In this document: positions 8,874-19,599 of the stretch, in pieces
Layout: each line of letters opens with the position of its first letter
Numbering within the stretch: the stretch's first letter is position 1
Source of the DNA: Strigamia acuminata
Taxonomy: Eukaryota > Arthropoda > Chilopoda > Geophilomorpha > Linotaeniidae
Direction: 5' to 3'
DNA: 64,000 bases
NCBI GenBank assembly: GCA_949358305.1
Contig: OX442315.1
Span: forward strand, 9,202,427 to 9,266,426
Notes under the pieces: model-generated
What the model was told of the DNA's origin: nothing
Database searches by the model: none
The model's input: only the letters and a program-made list of their open reading frames with translations
Position numbers and translations under genes: made by a program

Positions 8874-10967
8874 CAAGCACTTAAGTGGTTGATGTCGTTA
8901 TCTGACCCGTCGGGCAGATTAGCTCGTTGGCAAATGGAGCTGATGGCGTATTCATTCGAAATACAGTACGTCAAAGGTCCGCTAAATGTAATAGCAGACG
9001 CATTGTCACGTGCACCTGTCAGCGCACCTGACGAACCAGAAGACGATGGCGATAATGATGATTTATTATCATATTGTCCATCTCCTTGCCGAAGTTGGCA
9101 AATGGGAAAATTGAACGAATTACCCAAGTCGATAATAATTAATGAAGACGATCAAGCATTAATTAATTTTTGTATTAATATGCATGATCCGTCAGGAACC
9201 CCTGACATCGAATTAAGAGCTATGATGGCTAAAAAATTCGAGCTGCCAACAACAAATGTTTTAATTAAAGCATTTGCAGCTAAAATTGCCAAACAATTAG
9301 AATGTGATCCTCCAACGAGAGATGACATTATTGCAGCGCAAAAAGCAGACAAATTTTGCCAACAAATTCGCAATTACTTGTTAAACAAGCAATATCCAAG
9401 TTACATAGTAACTCGTCTTCAAAGAAGAAATTTTGAAAGACACGCGAGTACTTATCTCATTGAAGAAGATATGTTACTCCATTATCATCCTACCTCCACC
9501 GATGAATTGGGAGAGGATGGTAGGGCACTTAAAGTTGTTGTGCCAAGAAAATTGATTTATAAAATCATTTGGTTGATGCACGGACATCCACTGTCCGGCC
9601 ACCCAAGCATTGCGAGGACAATGTATCGAACTCGAAGAGTTTATACCTGGAAAGGTATGAAACGTGATATTACACGTTTTATTCAGCATTGTCAAGGATG
9701 TCAGGCATGTAAGCCGAGATCGAAGACCGAAATTGAAGGCGCTCAAATTGGACCATTTGGACCATTTGACTGCCTCAGTGTGGATTTGTCTGGTCCCAAA
9801 CCAAGAACCAGAAAAAACAATACCCACATTTGCGTCATCGTAGATGTCGCTACACATTGGCCCGAATTATTTCCAATGTGTAATCCAACGGCAATAAAAG
9901 TTGCCAACACAATTTATCACTTATCAATAACTTTCGGATTTCCGAGACAAATCATAAGTGATAATGGACCACAATTTCGATCACAGGTCTATAAAGAATT
10001 TTGCAAAAAATTCGACATGTCGCGAACACCGACATCGATTTATCATCCACAAAGCAATCCTGTGGAGAGAACCAATCGAGATATTAAATATTTAGTTTCG
10101 ATTTATTTAGATATTCACGACCAATGGGATGAGTATCTACGCGAATTTGCATTCAGTTTGAGAACAACTGTAACAAGAGGCAGAGATTATTCTCCTGCTT
10201 TCTTAAATTTTTTCCGAGAATTAAGAATTCCTTGGGATCCAAGAATTCCGGAAGGAATTTTAGTCATTGATCCAAAAAATCCGCATTTATATGTTCAGAA
10301 ATTAGAAGCAATAATTGCAGAGACGTATCAGCATATGATGTCTCACGTCTTAGATTTAAGACGCCGTGTCGAAACTGAAAAATCAGATAAGAAATTCGAC
10401 AACTTCAGACAGAATGATTTAGTCTGGCGAGAGTCTCATATTCTCTCAAATGCCGCTAAAGGAATAGCAGCAGGCATTTCACCGAAAAGGAATGGGCCTT
10501 ATGTAATTGTCAAAAGGTTACAAGGAGGCGCCTTTCAACTTCGACGGCTGAGTGATAATAAAATTTATCCAGCTGTTCACGGCACTGAATTAATGCCGTA
10601 CTTTCCCGTTTTCAACCAAGAAATTTGGCTGGAAGGGGAGGAAGTGGGTCAAAAAACAAAAAATATTGTTAATACCTTGGATGATGTTGAATTATCCAAA
10701 ATTCCTGTCGAAAACACGGAATCGAGTGAAAAATCGAAACTCAAAAATAACGAAGTCGATGAAATAAACAAGCGACTTGAAAATGTTTCTCTTGATGAAA
10801 ATCTAGAAAAGGAAATGTTTTTAGAAAAAGAGAAAATTTCAAACAATGAAGAAAATAACTCATCTGACATTGGAGACGATGCTGATGACAATCTAAACAA
10901 GTTGGATTGTACTTCGCGAAAGTCAAAGTACAACTTGAGATCTCGCGTTCCGCGAGTCAAGACATAG
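8874..10967 (+). pseudogene. pol: Gypsy B Pol, end of RNase H and integrase, separated by the MITE
   Basis: The frame opens with the end of RNase H (QALKW, then SGRLARW and NVIADALSRAP). The integrase zinc-binding HHCC motif is encoded about 9577-9711 (HGHPLSGH, then CQGCQAC). The catalytic core has D in SVDLSGP (about 9780), D in SDNGPQF (about 9958) and E in NPVERTNRD (about 10060), giving a complete DDE set. A C-terminal domain with PYVIVKRL (about 10498) and LRRLSDNKIYPAVH follows, then an acidic Lys/Asn/Glu tail. The part is intact but detached from RT by the MITE, so this copy cannot make a full Pol. Confidence 0.9.
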
Positions 10968-11205
10968 CGTTGACTTTCACCTTTTGGGTTTACCCGAAAG
11001 ATCCGAGAGAGCAATCTCGTGACGTCATTCGTAGTAAATACTCGAATGACAACGTTCACAATGCGTTATAATTTGTGACGTCATTCGGTGTCACCGAAAC
11101 AAGTTTGTTGCTCCAATCAACGAACTTAGCCACTTTTCCGATAAGTTTTGAAGTGGATGCATCAACTCCGATACCGCACGACAGTTTTTCTTGATTCAGC
11201 AAACT

Positions 11206-11271
11206 GTAAGTAATTTTTCTGAAAGAAAAATTCGATAAATATATTTAACATAATTTATTAATTCTTTCTAG
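11206..11271 (+). other. Predicted leader intron upstream of the accessory gene of Gypsy B
   Basis: A consensus donor (CT|GTAAGT at 11206) and an acceptor preceded by a pyrimidine tract (TTCTTTCTAG ending 11271) bound 66 bp that would lie in the 5' UTR of the accessory transcript. The acceptor could equally receive a donor from the 5' leader of the genomic RNA, as for retroviral env messages. Confidence 0.5.
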
Positions 11272-11309
11272 CCGAAAGAATTTCTTTTTCCACGCGAAAA
11301 AGAAGGAGA

Positions 11310-13958
11310 ATGGCAGACGACGAAGTCAACCTCCATGTGGACGATGAAACGCCAATGGAAGGAGCCGGTAACGACGTCCAATTACCGTTACAAGAGAGGG
11401 TAAATTAATAAAATAGTTTTTACCTAGTGTTTCAGTCAGAAAAATTGAGTAATTTCACTTTTCCTGACTTCAAACACAAGCCGCTAAAAAATAAAAATGG
11501 CGGCTATAAAAGTCACGTGCTTCAAGCATGTGCGAAGGGAGTTGCCATGACAACCAACATCCCTTAGTGGCTCACAGCCACAAGCGCTAAGCTTAAAAAA
11601 TATTTCAAATAAGAAATTATTTGTTTATTTTTAAATAAACTAATTTATTTATTTATTTTTTTTCGAATATAGATCGAGAGGGATCGAGAGACGCCGTTTG
11701 CGCTCCCCGATCATGTGCCGACCCAGCACCCGCTGATTTTTCGAGCGGCGTTGCCCGAAAAAATCAGAAGACTGAAGACGGCAAACAACACGTGGTGGAA
11801 GTTGCGCCACGACTTCAGCAGATCGGCTCTGCAAGGATTCGGAGCAAGAGGCCGGTTCATCGAGCGCCTTCACGTCGACGGAGTTGACGAAATCGAGTGG
11901 ACGCTCGACGAGAGCCCCCCAGGACCGCTTGCAGCAGAATTGCTGCACAACCAGTGGCCAGTGACGCCACGAGAGCGTCACGAGCGCAGAAGAGCGCTAA
12001 AGAGTACCGGAATTAATTACGGTGCTCTCACCCAATTGAGGAAGAACCTCAAAACGACACAACGCGAAGTCGTGCAACGGTACCGCAAGTCCGTTCGTGA
12101 CGGGAACCCGCAATTTCCCGTCACACAAACCGAGCTCCACCAGTTGGCGCTCGCAGGGTGCTTCAACGATTTTCCGGGATTCTTCCCGTCGAAAGCACTC
12201 CGAGCTGCCGCAGTGCAGCTTCGCGTCGACGAAAATCGACAACTGGCTCAAGCACTCGAGGCAGAGGAGCAAGCGCGCTGCGCTCTCCCTTTTTATCGGG
12301 AAGATGAAATTCCGGCCCCAGCGGCCATCAATCCTCCGCCACAAGATGAGGATTTGAGGGTGGGGCAACTCCCTCCGCCGGTTCCAGTCCGACCGATGTT
12401 CCGCGAATCAAGCCGCGATCGAGAGGAACGACAGAGGCGATCGCGCCCGTATTCGACTGACGCACAGCCATCACGCCCGCAGTCGCGACGAGGACGGACA
12501 CCAGAGTCGTTTGGCTCGTCGTCTTCGCTGAGTTTCGAATCGGACTCCACAATTAAGTCCGCCCGAAGTAGCCGAACCGCCTCCACGTTCAAAGTGGACA
12601 ACCCGGCTACTCCATACGCCATGAGACGTGTTGTCGGTGATATCTCTCCCGACTGTAGCGTGCCAGTACCTGGACATGCTAGCCGCTTGCCCGAACATGG
12701 ATATGTTTCCCGCTTGCCGGCTGGAGTTAGCAACCTGCAACTCCGGCCATTTTTTAGTGAGTCATTCGGCCCACAATGGACCTGCTACGAGCAGCAACCC
12801 ATTAGAGCGCAGCAGGAAGTGCTCCAGAAGCTGGACGCATACCAAAGCGCCCAGATCGCCGAGTCGCAGAAGGACTGGCAGAGACTAGCTGAAAGGCTAG
12901 AGCTCTCCGACATCAATACCATTGATGATCCCCGTCTGATGGATTTTCAGCGTCAGCTAATTCCGGGGATGACTAGGGTGTTGTACCCTGGTGTTCTTCC
13001 TTCGCCAGGACAGGCGTTAGCGGCCATTACGTACCTTTGGACCGCGCCGATGGGCCTGTCGGAGAAGAAAGTCGAGCTGTGGTACCACCTCAGGCTCGAC
13101 CCGCCTACGATCTTAGCCGAGCTAATAAAGCAACTCGTAGCAAACGGTGAGACCGAAGAAGAGGCCGCCGTTCGGTTGCGAACCGAGTGGTCCTTTGCGA
13201 AGGCCACGGCGCGAATAGCCGGAAGACCACCGCTTCCAGTTACAAGCGCCACAGCAGCTGCGTCACTGGCTGTTTTCCAGTCGGCCCAAGAAGGCGCTGG
13301 ATGCTCGTTTTGGCAAGAGAACCCGAGAAGTTCTCCAACTCCTGCCGGAGTTCAACGGGAAGTCGAAACCCGTCAGCTCCCCGGTGTGGGTCGAGCGCAG
13401 GGACGAGGCGTCACACCCTCGTCAACCTCCGCACCCGCGTTGGTTTTCTTGGGCTCGCCGAGCCATTTCGACGATGCCACGACGGAAGACTCACGTCTAC
13501 CGCCGCCGCCGCCGCCAGCCAAGCCGGAGACGAAGGTCAGGCCGCTGAAGAAGGAGTCGGCTTTCAAGACCCTGATGCGCCTGTATCCGCACTTCTATTT
13601 GACGCCGGATACGCGAACACTGCTTAGCAACAACCACAAGTTGTCGAGGCAGGTGTTTATGTGGCTCGAAGACCACATTCGGGTGTTAAGCCCACCATCG
13701 GTGCTCCATGATCGACTCCTGAGAGCACGATTAGCGCCAGAGGATCCGATAGAGTTTGCGGCGCTAGGATTTTTCAACCGAGCGAACTCGGCAAGAATCA
13801 TCCAGGTTTGGCTTCATGTCAACCCTGGAATGGTCTCCGGACCAAACGCAGGTCGCGACCTGTGTACGGTTAACGAGCGGTCCAACCCGAGGGACGACAC
13901 CACGGATATGATGCGCCCGTTGACGCCTGAGCGAACTCAGAACATGGACGAATCATAA
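11310..13958 (+). CDS. Accessory gene downstream of pol in Gypsy B (two coding exons, about 790 aa, unknown function)
   Basis: Exon 1 is 11310-11399 (ATG, 30 codons, acidic). A donor AGG|GTAAAT at 11400 and an acceptor AATATAG ending 11672 bound a 273-bp AT-rich intron. Exon 2, 11673-13958, continues in phase 0, 14 codons before the first internal start-like codon, and stays open for about 760 codons. The product is an Arg/Trp/Leu-rich helical N-terminal part, a Ser/Arg/Pro-rich disordered middle, a second helical region, a polyproline stretch (about 13498-13520) and a helical C terminus. I see no signal peptide, membrane anchor, furin site or enzyme motif, so although it sits in the env position I do not call it env. 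GC content is clearly higher than in gag/pol. Both splice sites are predictions. I do not recognise the family. Confidence 0.65.
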
Positions 13959-13999
13959 ATTGGTTCGTTCATTTTCTCTCCATGTAAGATTCGTCTTAA

Positions 14000-14010
14000 A
14001 TGGGGGGATG
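14000..14010 (+). other. Polypurine tract of Gypsy B
   Basis: A G-rich tract (TGGGGGGATG) lies immediately before the 3' LTR, where plus-strand DNA synthesis would start. Confidence 0.75.
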
Positions 14011-14992
14011 TGTGATGATCTCAAAATATTTCACCAACTTAGAAGATAAAATTAATTGTCTTCTAATTAATTTGACTGTGGCACACGCCAAGTCAGATCA
14101 TGTGACCGAGGGGAGAAATCCTCTCTAGGCACATATCACCCCAGGTTGTCCGGGGTGAAAACGGTTATTAGCCGTTATGGTGCAATATGGTGTAATAACC
14201 ACTAGTTGCACCCATTTGAGCTAAGTGCGCAGGTTTTCTGCGCAATATTGAAGCGTGCTGGGCTCGCGTCTTGGCTCAAATCGGGACTCTTGACAAAAAT
14301 ACACAACCCACAACATCACTGCGATATCTGCTCCGACAATACGTATTGACAGTGGACCGTGTAACCGTCAAGTTTCACCAGCTTGCTTTGTAACGAATTA
14401 CAAAGCCAGCTATCCTGCTTGAATTAGCCGTAGCTAATTCCAGCAATCGAGAAGAGAAGTTTCCCGACGATCGTGAACCATCGCCGTCGCTGTTGCGCGA
14501 ACGACAGCCACCGCCATCGTACGAGAGCCGGACGCCTACAGCCGTCAACCACCGCCGCCGAGCCGTCGCACGAGCCGTAGAAGAAACCCACGAGAACCAT
14601 CGTCTTCGACCATCGTTCGTGAGTTTGCCGAAAACGAAGACATTTGCCTTCGCTCAACAACATCTCGTTGTTTAAGCGCCATTTCTGACGCTTTGTAGCT
14701 TGCAACAGTCGTTGCAAGCCCTTCCTTTGTTTCATTGTTTCCCGCTCATTTTATTCTTGCGACTTGTCGCATATCGTGATATTCATAATCATTATTAATA
14801 TATATATTGTAATTTAAACCGAATAAATAATTGTGTGATTTTTATTACCATAATAAACTGCCGTTTTATTCCTATTTTCGTAAACTTAACCCTAGACAAG
14901 TTTCGGCCGCGATATAAGTCTTGTAAAGCATTCACCTGCGGTTTCGTGCTTATTTATTAGAAATAAGTGCGATAATAACCCGGATCGCAGCA
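14011..14992 (+). repeat. 3' LTR of Gypsy B
   Basis: It is a 982-bp direct repeat of 2188-3169, starting TGTGATGATCTC and ending GCAGCA, followed by the second CAAC target copy at 14993-14996. Confidence 0.93.
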
Positions 14993-15438
14993 CAACATAA
15001 CTTTTAATTTGATCATAAGCTGGCGTATCAATATTTCTGCATAGATACACGGTCAACTTCCTCAACGGATTTCGCATTTCTAATAATTTCAAAATGGAAC
15101 TCAAATTAATCGAATCACACCCAGTCAATTCCAAAAACTTGAGATTTTGAAATGCATTCGACCCATCAAGCTGCGATACCAATTCATCATTAAATGTTTC
15201 ACAATTAGAAATATGTACTTCCTCCACATTCGGACACTGAAACAATAACGCGTGTAAATCAATATTAAGCAAAATCGAAATGATTTCCAAGCGACGTAGC
15301 TTCGTGAACAGAACAACATTGGCAGAGTATCGCAAATTGTCGGTTTCATCTAAAATCGTACACTCAATCAGTGTCAATTCCTCCAACTTTGGGCAGAAGC
15401 GACTAATTAGCCGAAGACTGACTAATCGAAGATCCAAC
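14993..15438 (-). pseudogene. LRR gene copy 1, C-terminal LRR segment (between two insertions)
   Basis: The minus strand encodes successive LRRs matching the intact copy: SLRLISRFCPKLEELTL, TKLRRLEI, CPNVEEVHIS, FQNLKFLELTGC, NPLRKLTVYLC. At the high-coordinate end the frame runs into the TIR of the 2-kb transposon (TSD ATCCAAC 15432-15438). At the low end it runs into the LTR of Gypsy B. The insertion length plus target copy (2019 bp) is a multiple of three, and no internal stop is evident. The gene was therefore broken by insertion and not by point decay. Confidence 0.88.
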
Positions 15439-15555
15439 CAAGGAGGTGAGAAGGAGACGTAACTCCTGCAGAACTTCCGGTACAATGCTTGTCTTCCCGG
15501 AAGTGATGTCATTCCCTCTCAATCCGCCATTTTCCAAACAGTAACATGCCGCGTG

Positions 15556-16964
15556 CTGCCTAAACACACAGCTAAAGCGGCCAAAACGCATTGTACCGTG
15601 GATGAAATCATGCAATCCATGGAAAAATTAATTATTTTTAAACGTCTAAGGTGTAAAATTTAAAAGATATTAGTGAGTTTGCGGTTGCCAATTGTTCCTT
15701 ATAATTATGAGTTACAAGCTCATAATTATAATTATAATTCCTTCTTGAAATAGGCACTTGCGGTACAATAAACATTTTATAAATTATACTTATAAATACC
15801 ATGTGAACAGTACAAATCTCTTGCATGTAATGGTAGAACAAATCCATATGCAAAAGAAAATGAAAATCTGTAGTTTTACTAATTTGACAGTTTTCAGACA
15901 TGAAATTGTCTTCCAGTTCATTTATTTGCTTACCTGGAATGATTTTAGTTGTTTCTATCCTTCGATGGCAGAAAGAAATTGTGATTGAGGCTGAATGTTG
16001 AAACAGGTCAGGCAGCCATTTTGAATTTCCATCAGCACTATCAGCGCCATTTGCAATAGTGGGAGGAGCTTCAAATAGTGTTAAGCGATCTGATTGGCTC
16101 CCTTATTTTACAAAATAGTGTAAAAGTTGAGGAGTTACGTTATGTTATAAGTCCAATTTTATAATTATGAGCTTGTAACTCATAATTATAAGGAACAATT
16201 GGCAACCGCAAACTCACTATTGAAAGACACGTCGCTACTGGGAGTCTAGTGAGTGGTGCGTACAAAACCGACTACGGTCAAACGAACGAGTTGGGAACTG
16301 GTGCAGAAGAAAGTCGAGGTAATTCGTACGTAATAACTTAAATTTAAAACAAAATTAAACCAACAGACGATTAATAGGAGTTTGAAAAGATGTAAGGTAG
16401 AAGACCACGTATTCTAGTCGTCCAAAGTTTGACAAAATGGCCAAGACCGCGGTGCTAAAGTGATAGCGACCGGTTTTGTCGATTTGGGATTTGATGTCGG
16501 GGATTTGATGTCGAGGCGGATTTCAGGTTTTAAAAATAATAATTGAGAAAAATTTAAACATTAATTTAAATATTTAAATTTAAGACACCGGCCGAATTTG
16601 CTCAACAAGCGATCGACGCTGATGTTCACGTCGTGGGAATCAGTTCGCTAGCAGCCGGACACAGAACGCTAGTACCGGAATTAGCAAAAGCATTAGAAGC
16701 TAGACGCTAGATTAGAAGCTAGATCGTAAATTAATATTAAAAAAGAAAAAAAACGCAATGAAAATAACAATTTTTGTTTTATTTAGGGACATTCTTATAG
16801 TTTGCGTCAACGTTATTCCGCCACAGGATTACGACCACTTACACAAAATCGGCAAGCTCGGCGGGTGCGCAATTTTCGGCCCAGGAACAAAAATTCCACT
16901 CCCAGCGATGAGAGTGCTAGATTTTGTATCGTCCTCGTTAAATAAAAAATCCCAAGCCATTTGA
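15556..16964 (+). pseudogene. MUT-like: Methylmalonyl-CoA mutase, 3' exons with introns, captured and decayed
   Basis: Five blocks match the C-terminal cobalamin-binding part of mitochondrial methylmalonyl-CoA mutase (methylmalonyl-CoA to succinyl-CoA). They are 15583-15630 (HCTVDEIMQSMEK), 16222-16318 (VSGAYKTDYGQ), 16378-16495 (GRRPRILV, DRGAKVIATGFVDLGFDV), 16585-16710 ([20 protein letters not shown]) and 16787-16964 (VIPPQDYDHL, FGPGTKIP, to a TGA). Introns with AG|GT...AG borders remain, for example 16319-16377. Damage is clear: the GQDGH segment, which includes the cobalt-ligating histidine, is missing near 16440; a stop follows EFEKM near 16393; a frame change lies in block 2; and a MITE lies between blocks 1 and 2. 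Retained introns show DNA-level capture and not retroposition. Confidence 0.88.
15672..16218. mobile_element. 0.55-kb MITE with about 55-bp TIRs inside the captured mutase gene
   Basis: The left end (from AGTGAGTTTGCGGTTGCC at 15672) recurs inverted at the right end (to 16218), including the internal TTATGAGTTACAAGCTCATAA palindrome region. Flanks share ATT, a candidate 3-bp target duplication. No coding capacity. A related end occurs near 30733 (GAGTTTGCGG). Confidence 0.8.
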
Positions 16965-17450
16965 GAGTGAACTACGTGTTTTTGTTTTAATATAATTGAT
17001 CGTGTACATACTTTTGAGATTTATTGTACACAATACTTTGAAAAAATTAACGAAATAAAATTAGCAAAGCATGCAAACACTACACCCAGTTCCAAAGTGT
17101 TACTAAAGATGTCTTGGATGGAATGCAAACAGCATTTCCGACAATAAATACTTTTACAATCCCGAATGTCGCAATGTTATTTTTGTATGTAAGATTGAAG
17201 GCACGATATGCTGGGTTTGGGAAATGGAATAAATTCCACACTAACGACTGTCACTTTTGCACAGTCCATAGCTTTGCATCTTTTCCATTTGCATTTACCG
17301 GCCTACCGCGCTTGGGAAGCATCGCTGTGTATGGAAAATGGCGGAAACAATCCCACAATGCACTGCGCAAATCGCGCATGTGCAGAAGATTATTGCGTAC
17401 GCATGGTGACACCATTTTTGCAGGAGTTACGTCTCCTTCTCACCTCCTTG

Positions 17451-18308
17451 ATCCAACAGATGCAGAACAGTCAATCTTTGTAATCCAACGCTCAGCACTT
17501 CGGGTTCGCACGCGTGTAGTGCCAATAAACTGGTCAATTTGGGGAAAACGGTGAAGAGAAAAGTGAGGTGTTCAGAGGTATTCAGAAAGGTGAGGTTTTG
17601 GCTAGTATTCAGAACACGGTTCATTTGTTCTACGGAATAAGAGCGCAACGGCATCGATTGTGAGATTTGTGACTGTCGTTTTGTCATGGCAAACAAGTTG
17701 TGGTCGGTGTGAAATACCTTTAAAACGGGCAATCGGTTTAAAACGTTGAAACATCCCTCGCAAGTCACACTAGTCTGTTCTACAGACAAACACTCTAGTT
17801 TTACGCAATTGGCTAAAGAAAAGAGGCCAGCGTCGGTGATCTTTGTGCACTCATTTAAACCGAGATGCGTCAATTGTCGACAATTGCGACCGATTTCAGC
17901 TGCGACCTGGTCCGTGCATTCTGTTATCCGATTTAAGTTTAAGCGTTGAATTTGCGGCAAATGGGACAGCAGTTGGATTATTAGTCGAGATGGGGGATTA
18001 TACCAGTAGGTTGACAAGTCTAAGTCGATGAGGTTTTTGCACAATTGGCCAATTTTGTCGATCAAACGATTCGTGGGTAAATCGAACATGCATAATTCCG
18101 ACAACCTTGTCGTGCCGGAATGAATGAAAATGTTTGATTTTAAACATTCGAAGCGAACACGTTTGTTTTCGCGTTGACACAATCTTTCATATATGGTCTG
18201 TATAAAGACGGGAGGGAAAGGTTGTTCAGCTAATTGGGCTTGCATCGCGTCGAAATCAGTCACAATCTTACTTAAACACAGTTCTTGGAGATCTTTCTGG
18301 TACGGCAT
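17451..18308 (-). pseudogene. LRR gene copy 1, N-terminal part
   Basis: The minus-strand start at 18308 (MPYQKDLQELCLSKI) matches the start of the intact copy. The frame is also open upstream to 18380, so a start further upstream is possible. It encodes LRRs with the CC-type pattern (NCRQLTHLGL, C, ITDAGLFSLANCVKLECLSV) and runs to GLQRLTVL, then into the transposon TIR. An internal segment near 17570-17600 (TSQNLTFLNTSEHLTFLFTV) is a short local duplication relative to other copies. With 14993-15438 and 2140-2187 it makes one gene in three pieces. Likely a protein-interaction LRR of the F-box/AMN1 kind, but no F-box is evident. Confidence 0.88.
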
Positions 18309-18429
18309 GTTGATTAAACAGTTGCAAATTCGAATGTTTAAAATTGTGTGAACAAGCCGTTTAAGTGTATACGCTGGCAACGTACGGCGAACGTTGTTAC
18401 ATGTTCGTTGTGCGCGTCATGAAATATTT

Positions 18430-18690
18430 AAAAATTAACAGAAAATCGATTTTGTATATAAGCAAATTATTATTTTTTTTGATTAATAAATTAATTACGG
18501 CGTGTGTGGTAGTCTTAATCGGATTTTCAGATCTGTGGAACTTAAAAACGGAATTTCTGCGATACTTTCTACAGATACGTTATAATTATTGTTTTTCCTT
18601 TTTCTTTCTCTTTCTCTTTGGCACGTGTGGCGGACCAAAATAAACAAGTCTGAGACAAATATGCTTGAAATCAGAAATGAAGTCATCAAC
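18430..18690 (-). repeat. Module spacer with remnant of the lysine-tail exon
   Basis: The sequence around GATCTGTGGAACTTAAAAACGG (18530-18552) and the Lys/Glu-rich remnant near 18590-18635 recur at 21395-21490, 29230-29260, 38570-38720 and 43880-44010. This marks the downstream end of each duplicated two-gene module. The coding content here is too eroded to call. Confidence 0.6.
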
Positions 18691-19180
18691 TTAGATTACT
18701 GCTGCTTGGATAGATGCAGAAAATGTATTAGTAAGCACTCGTACCACTAGAAGACATCTGCCAGAATCAGAAAATAGTTTCAAACCGTGTAAATCAAAAG
18801 TAATACTTTATCTCCGAACGAGAGTGTATAAGCAAAGACTTGATAATGGTGCAAAATTCATTAAAAATGGAATTTAAACCAATGGAAAGATGTTATTTGG
18901 TGCGACCAATCTCGATTGTTCATTGGATTTCGTGATGGAGGTAGAATAGTGTGGAGAAAAAAAGTCCGAAGAACTTCTTCCAGATTGTGTGAAAAAACCA
19001 GTTAAATTTGCTTTTGGGAAAATAATCTGGGGTTGCTTTTGTACTAATGGCATTGGTGAAATTCTGATTGTGGATAGTAATATGAATGCTACAAAGTATG
19101 AAAACATGCTTGAAACACAACTTCTCCTTCCAATTTCATCAATATTCAAAACTAGTAAAAAAATGCAGAAAGAGTTGGAT
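18690..19180 (+). pseudogene. Tc1/mariner-family transposase relic
   Basis: Translation gives a degraded Tc1-type transposase: TRTTRRHLPESENSFKPCKS (helix-turn-helix end), an eroded KMLFGATNLDCS block where the W-K/S-LFSDE catalytic motif would stand, then ELLPDCVKKPVKFAFGKIIW, GCFCTNGIGEILIVD and MNATKYENMLE. Stop codons occur near 18879 and 18949. The expected second Asp stands in the ILIVD block; the first is lost. Immobile remnant. Confidence 0.75.
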
Positions 19181-19410
19181 TAGAAATCATTAGCTTGTAG
19201 GTTGTTTTAAGATTTGGGATATGATTAATCTCAAGAGAGGAAATGTTGATTATTTAATAATGCTGCTCTTTAATCATAGATGATGGTGCGACACGCTAAT
19301 CTCTCAACCAATGATCGTTAACCAATCAACGAATGCTACAGAACAAAACAGAAGATTTTCATCGCAGTCTACCAAGGTAAAAAAGTACTTCTTTTTTCAA
19401 TCAGCAAATT

Positions 19411-19498
19411 CCATATTTCTTCGAATTAAAGTCGCGGCTTTTTGCCACGACTTCTAATCGAGGGCGACTTTAATTTGAAGAAATACAGTATTTCAAAA
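19411..19498. repeat. Short foldback element, copies at 30102-30200 and 39150
   Basis: TTTCTTCGAATTAAAGTCGC is followed by its imperfect inverted copy GCGACTTTAATTTGAAGAAA within 90 bp. A second complete copy is near 30102-30200 and a half copy near 39148-39170. Resembles a very small MITE; no coding. Confidence 0.6.
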
Positions 19499-19599
19499 GT
19501 ATTTCGTTGAAAATTGTGTAATTGAAAATATCAATAAAAACACGTCTTCATAGTGACCCAGCATCCATTTTATTTCATTTTTTTACACTACATTAAAAT

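Larger units (their letters stand above)
2188..14992 (+). mobile_element. Ty3/Gypsy LTR retrotransposon B, 12.8 kb, with accessory 3' gene
   Basis: Two 982-bp LTRs (2188-3169, 14011-14992) flank gag, pol and an extra spliced ORF. A 4-bp target duplication CAAC lies at 2184-2187 and 14993-14996, inside an LRR gene. The LTRs start TG and end CA. A primer site follows the 5' LTR and a purine tract precedes the 3' LTR. The LTRs look nearly identical (a visible difference is G at 2192 versus A at 14015), so insertion is recent. The copy is defective because a 408-bp MITE sits in its RNase H region. At 12.8 kb it is much longer than a usual 5-7 kb Gypsy element, because of a 1007-aa Gag, the 3' gene and long LTRs. 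Confidence 0.95.
15439..17450. mobile_element. 2.0-kb TIR transposon carrying methylmalonyl-CoA mutase exons (Pack-type element)
   Basis: Perfect 32-bp terminal inverted repeats lie at 15439-15470 (starting CAAGGAGGTGAGAAGGAGAC) and 17419-17450. A 7-bp target duplication ATCCAAC is at 15432-15438 and 17451-17457, inside an LRR coding frame that continues on both sides. No transposase frame is visible inside. Instead the cargo is a plus-strand series of mutase exons with introns, itself hit by a 0.55-kb MITE. Superfamily is not settled: a 7-bp duplication lies near those of Mutator-like (8-11), hAT and P (8) elements. Non-coding parts 15471-15555 and 16965-17418 contain sites such as AAAATGGCGGAA (YY1-like, about 17337) but no frame I can support. 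Confidence 0.85.

Noticed and set aside
8422-9127. Minus-strand frames over the GGGTAC-rich region
   Set aside because: They arise from the repetitive MITE and the antisense of pol; no conserved motif.
11649-11981. Minus-strand frames over the accessory gene of Gypsy B
   Set aside because: GC-rich coding DNA often leaves antisense frames open; the plus frame is longer and joins in phase with an upstream exon.
11310-13958. Calling the accessory gene an envelope gene (errantivirus-like)
   Set aside because: Position and splicing fit, but I see no signal peptide, fusion peptide, membrane anchor or furin-type site.
17280-17420. Active promoter with YY1-like and NRF1-like sites at the right end of the TIR transposon
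   Set aside because: Motifs such as AAAATGGCGGAA are present, but without a downstream gene or transcript evidence the call is too weak.
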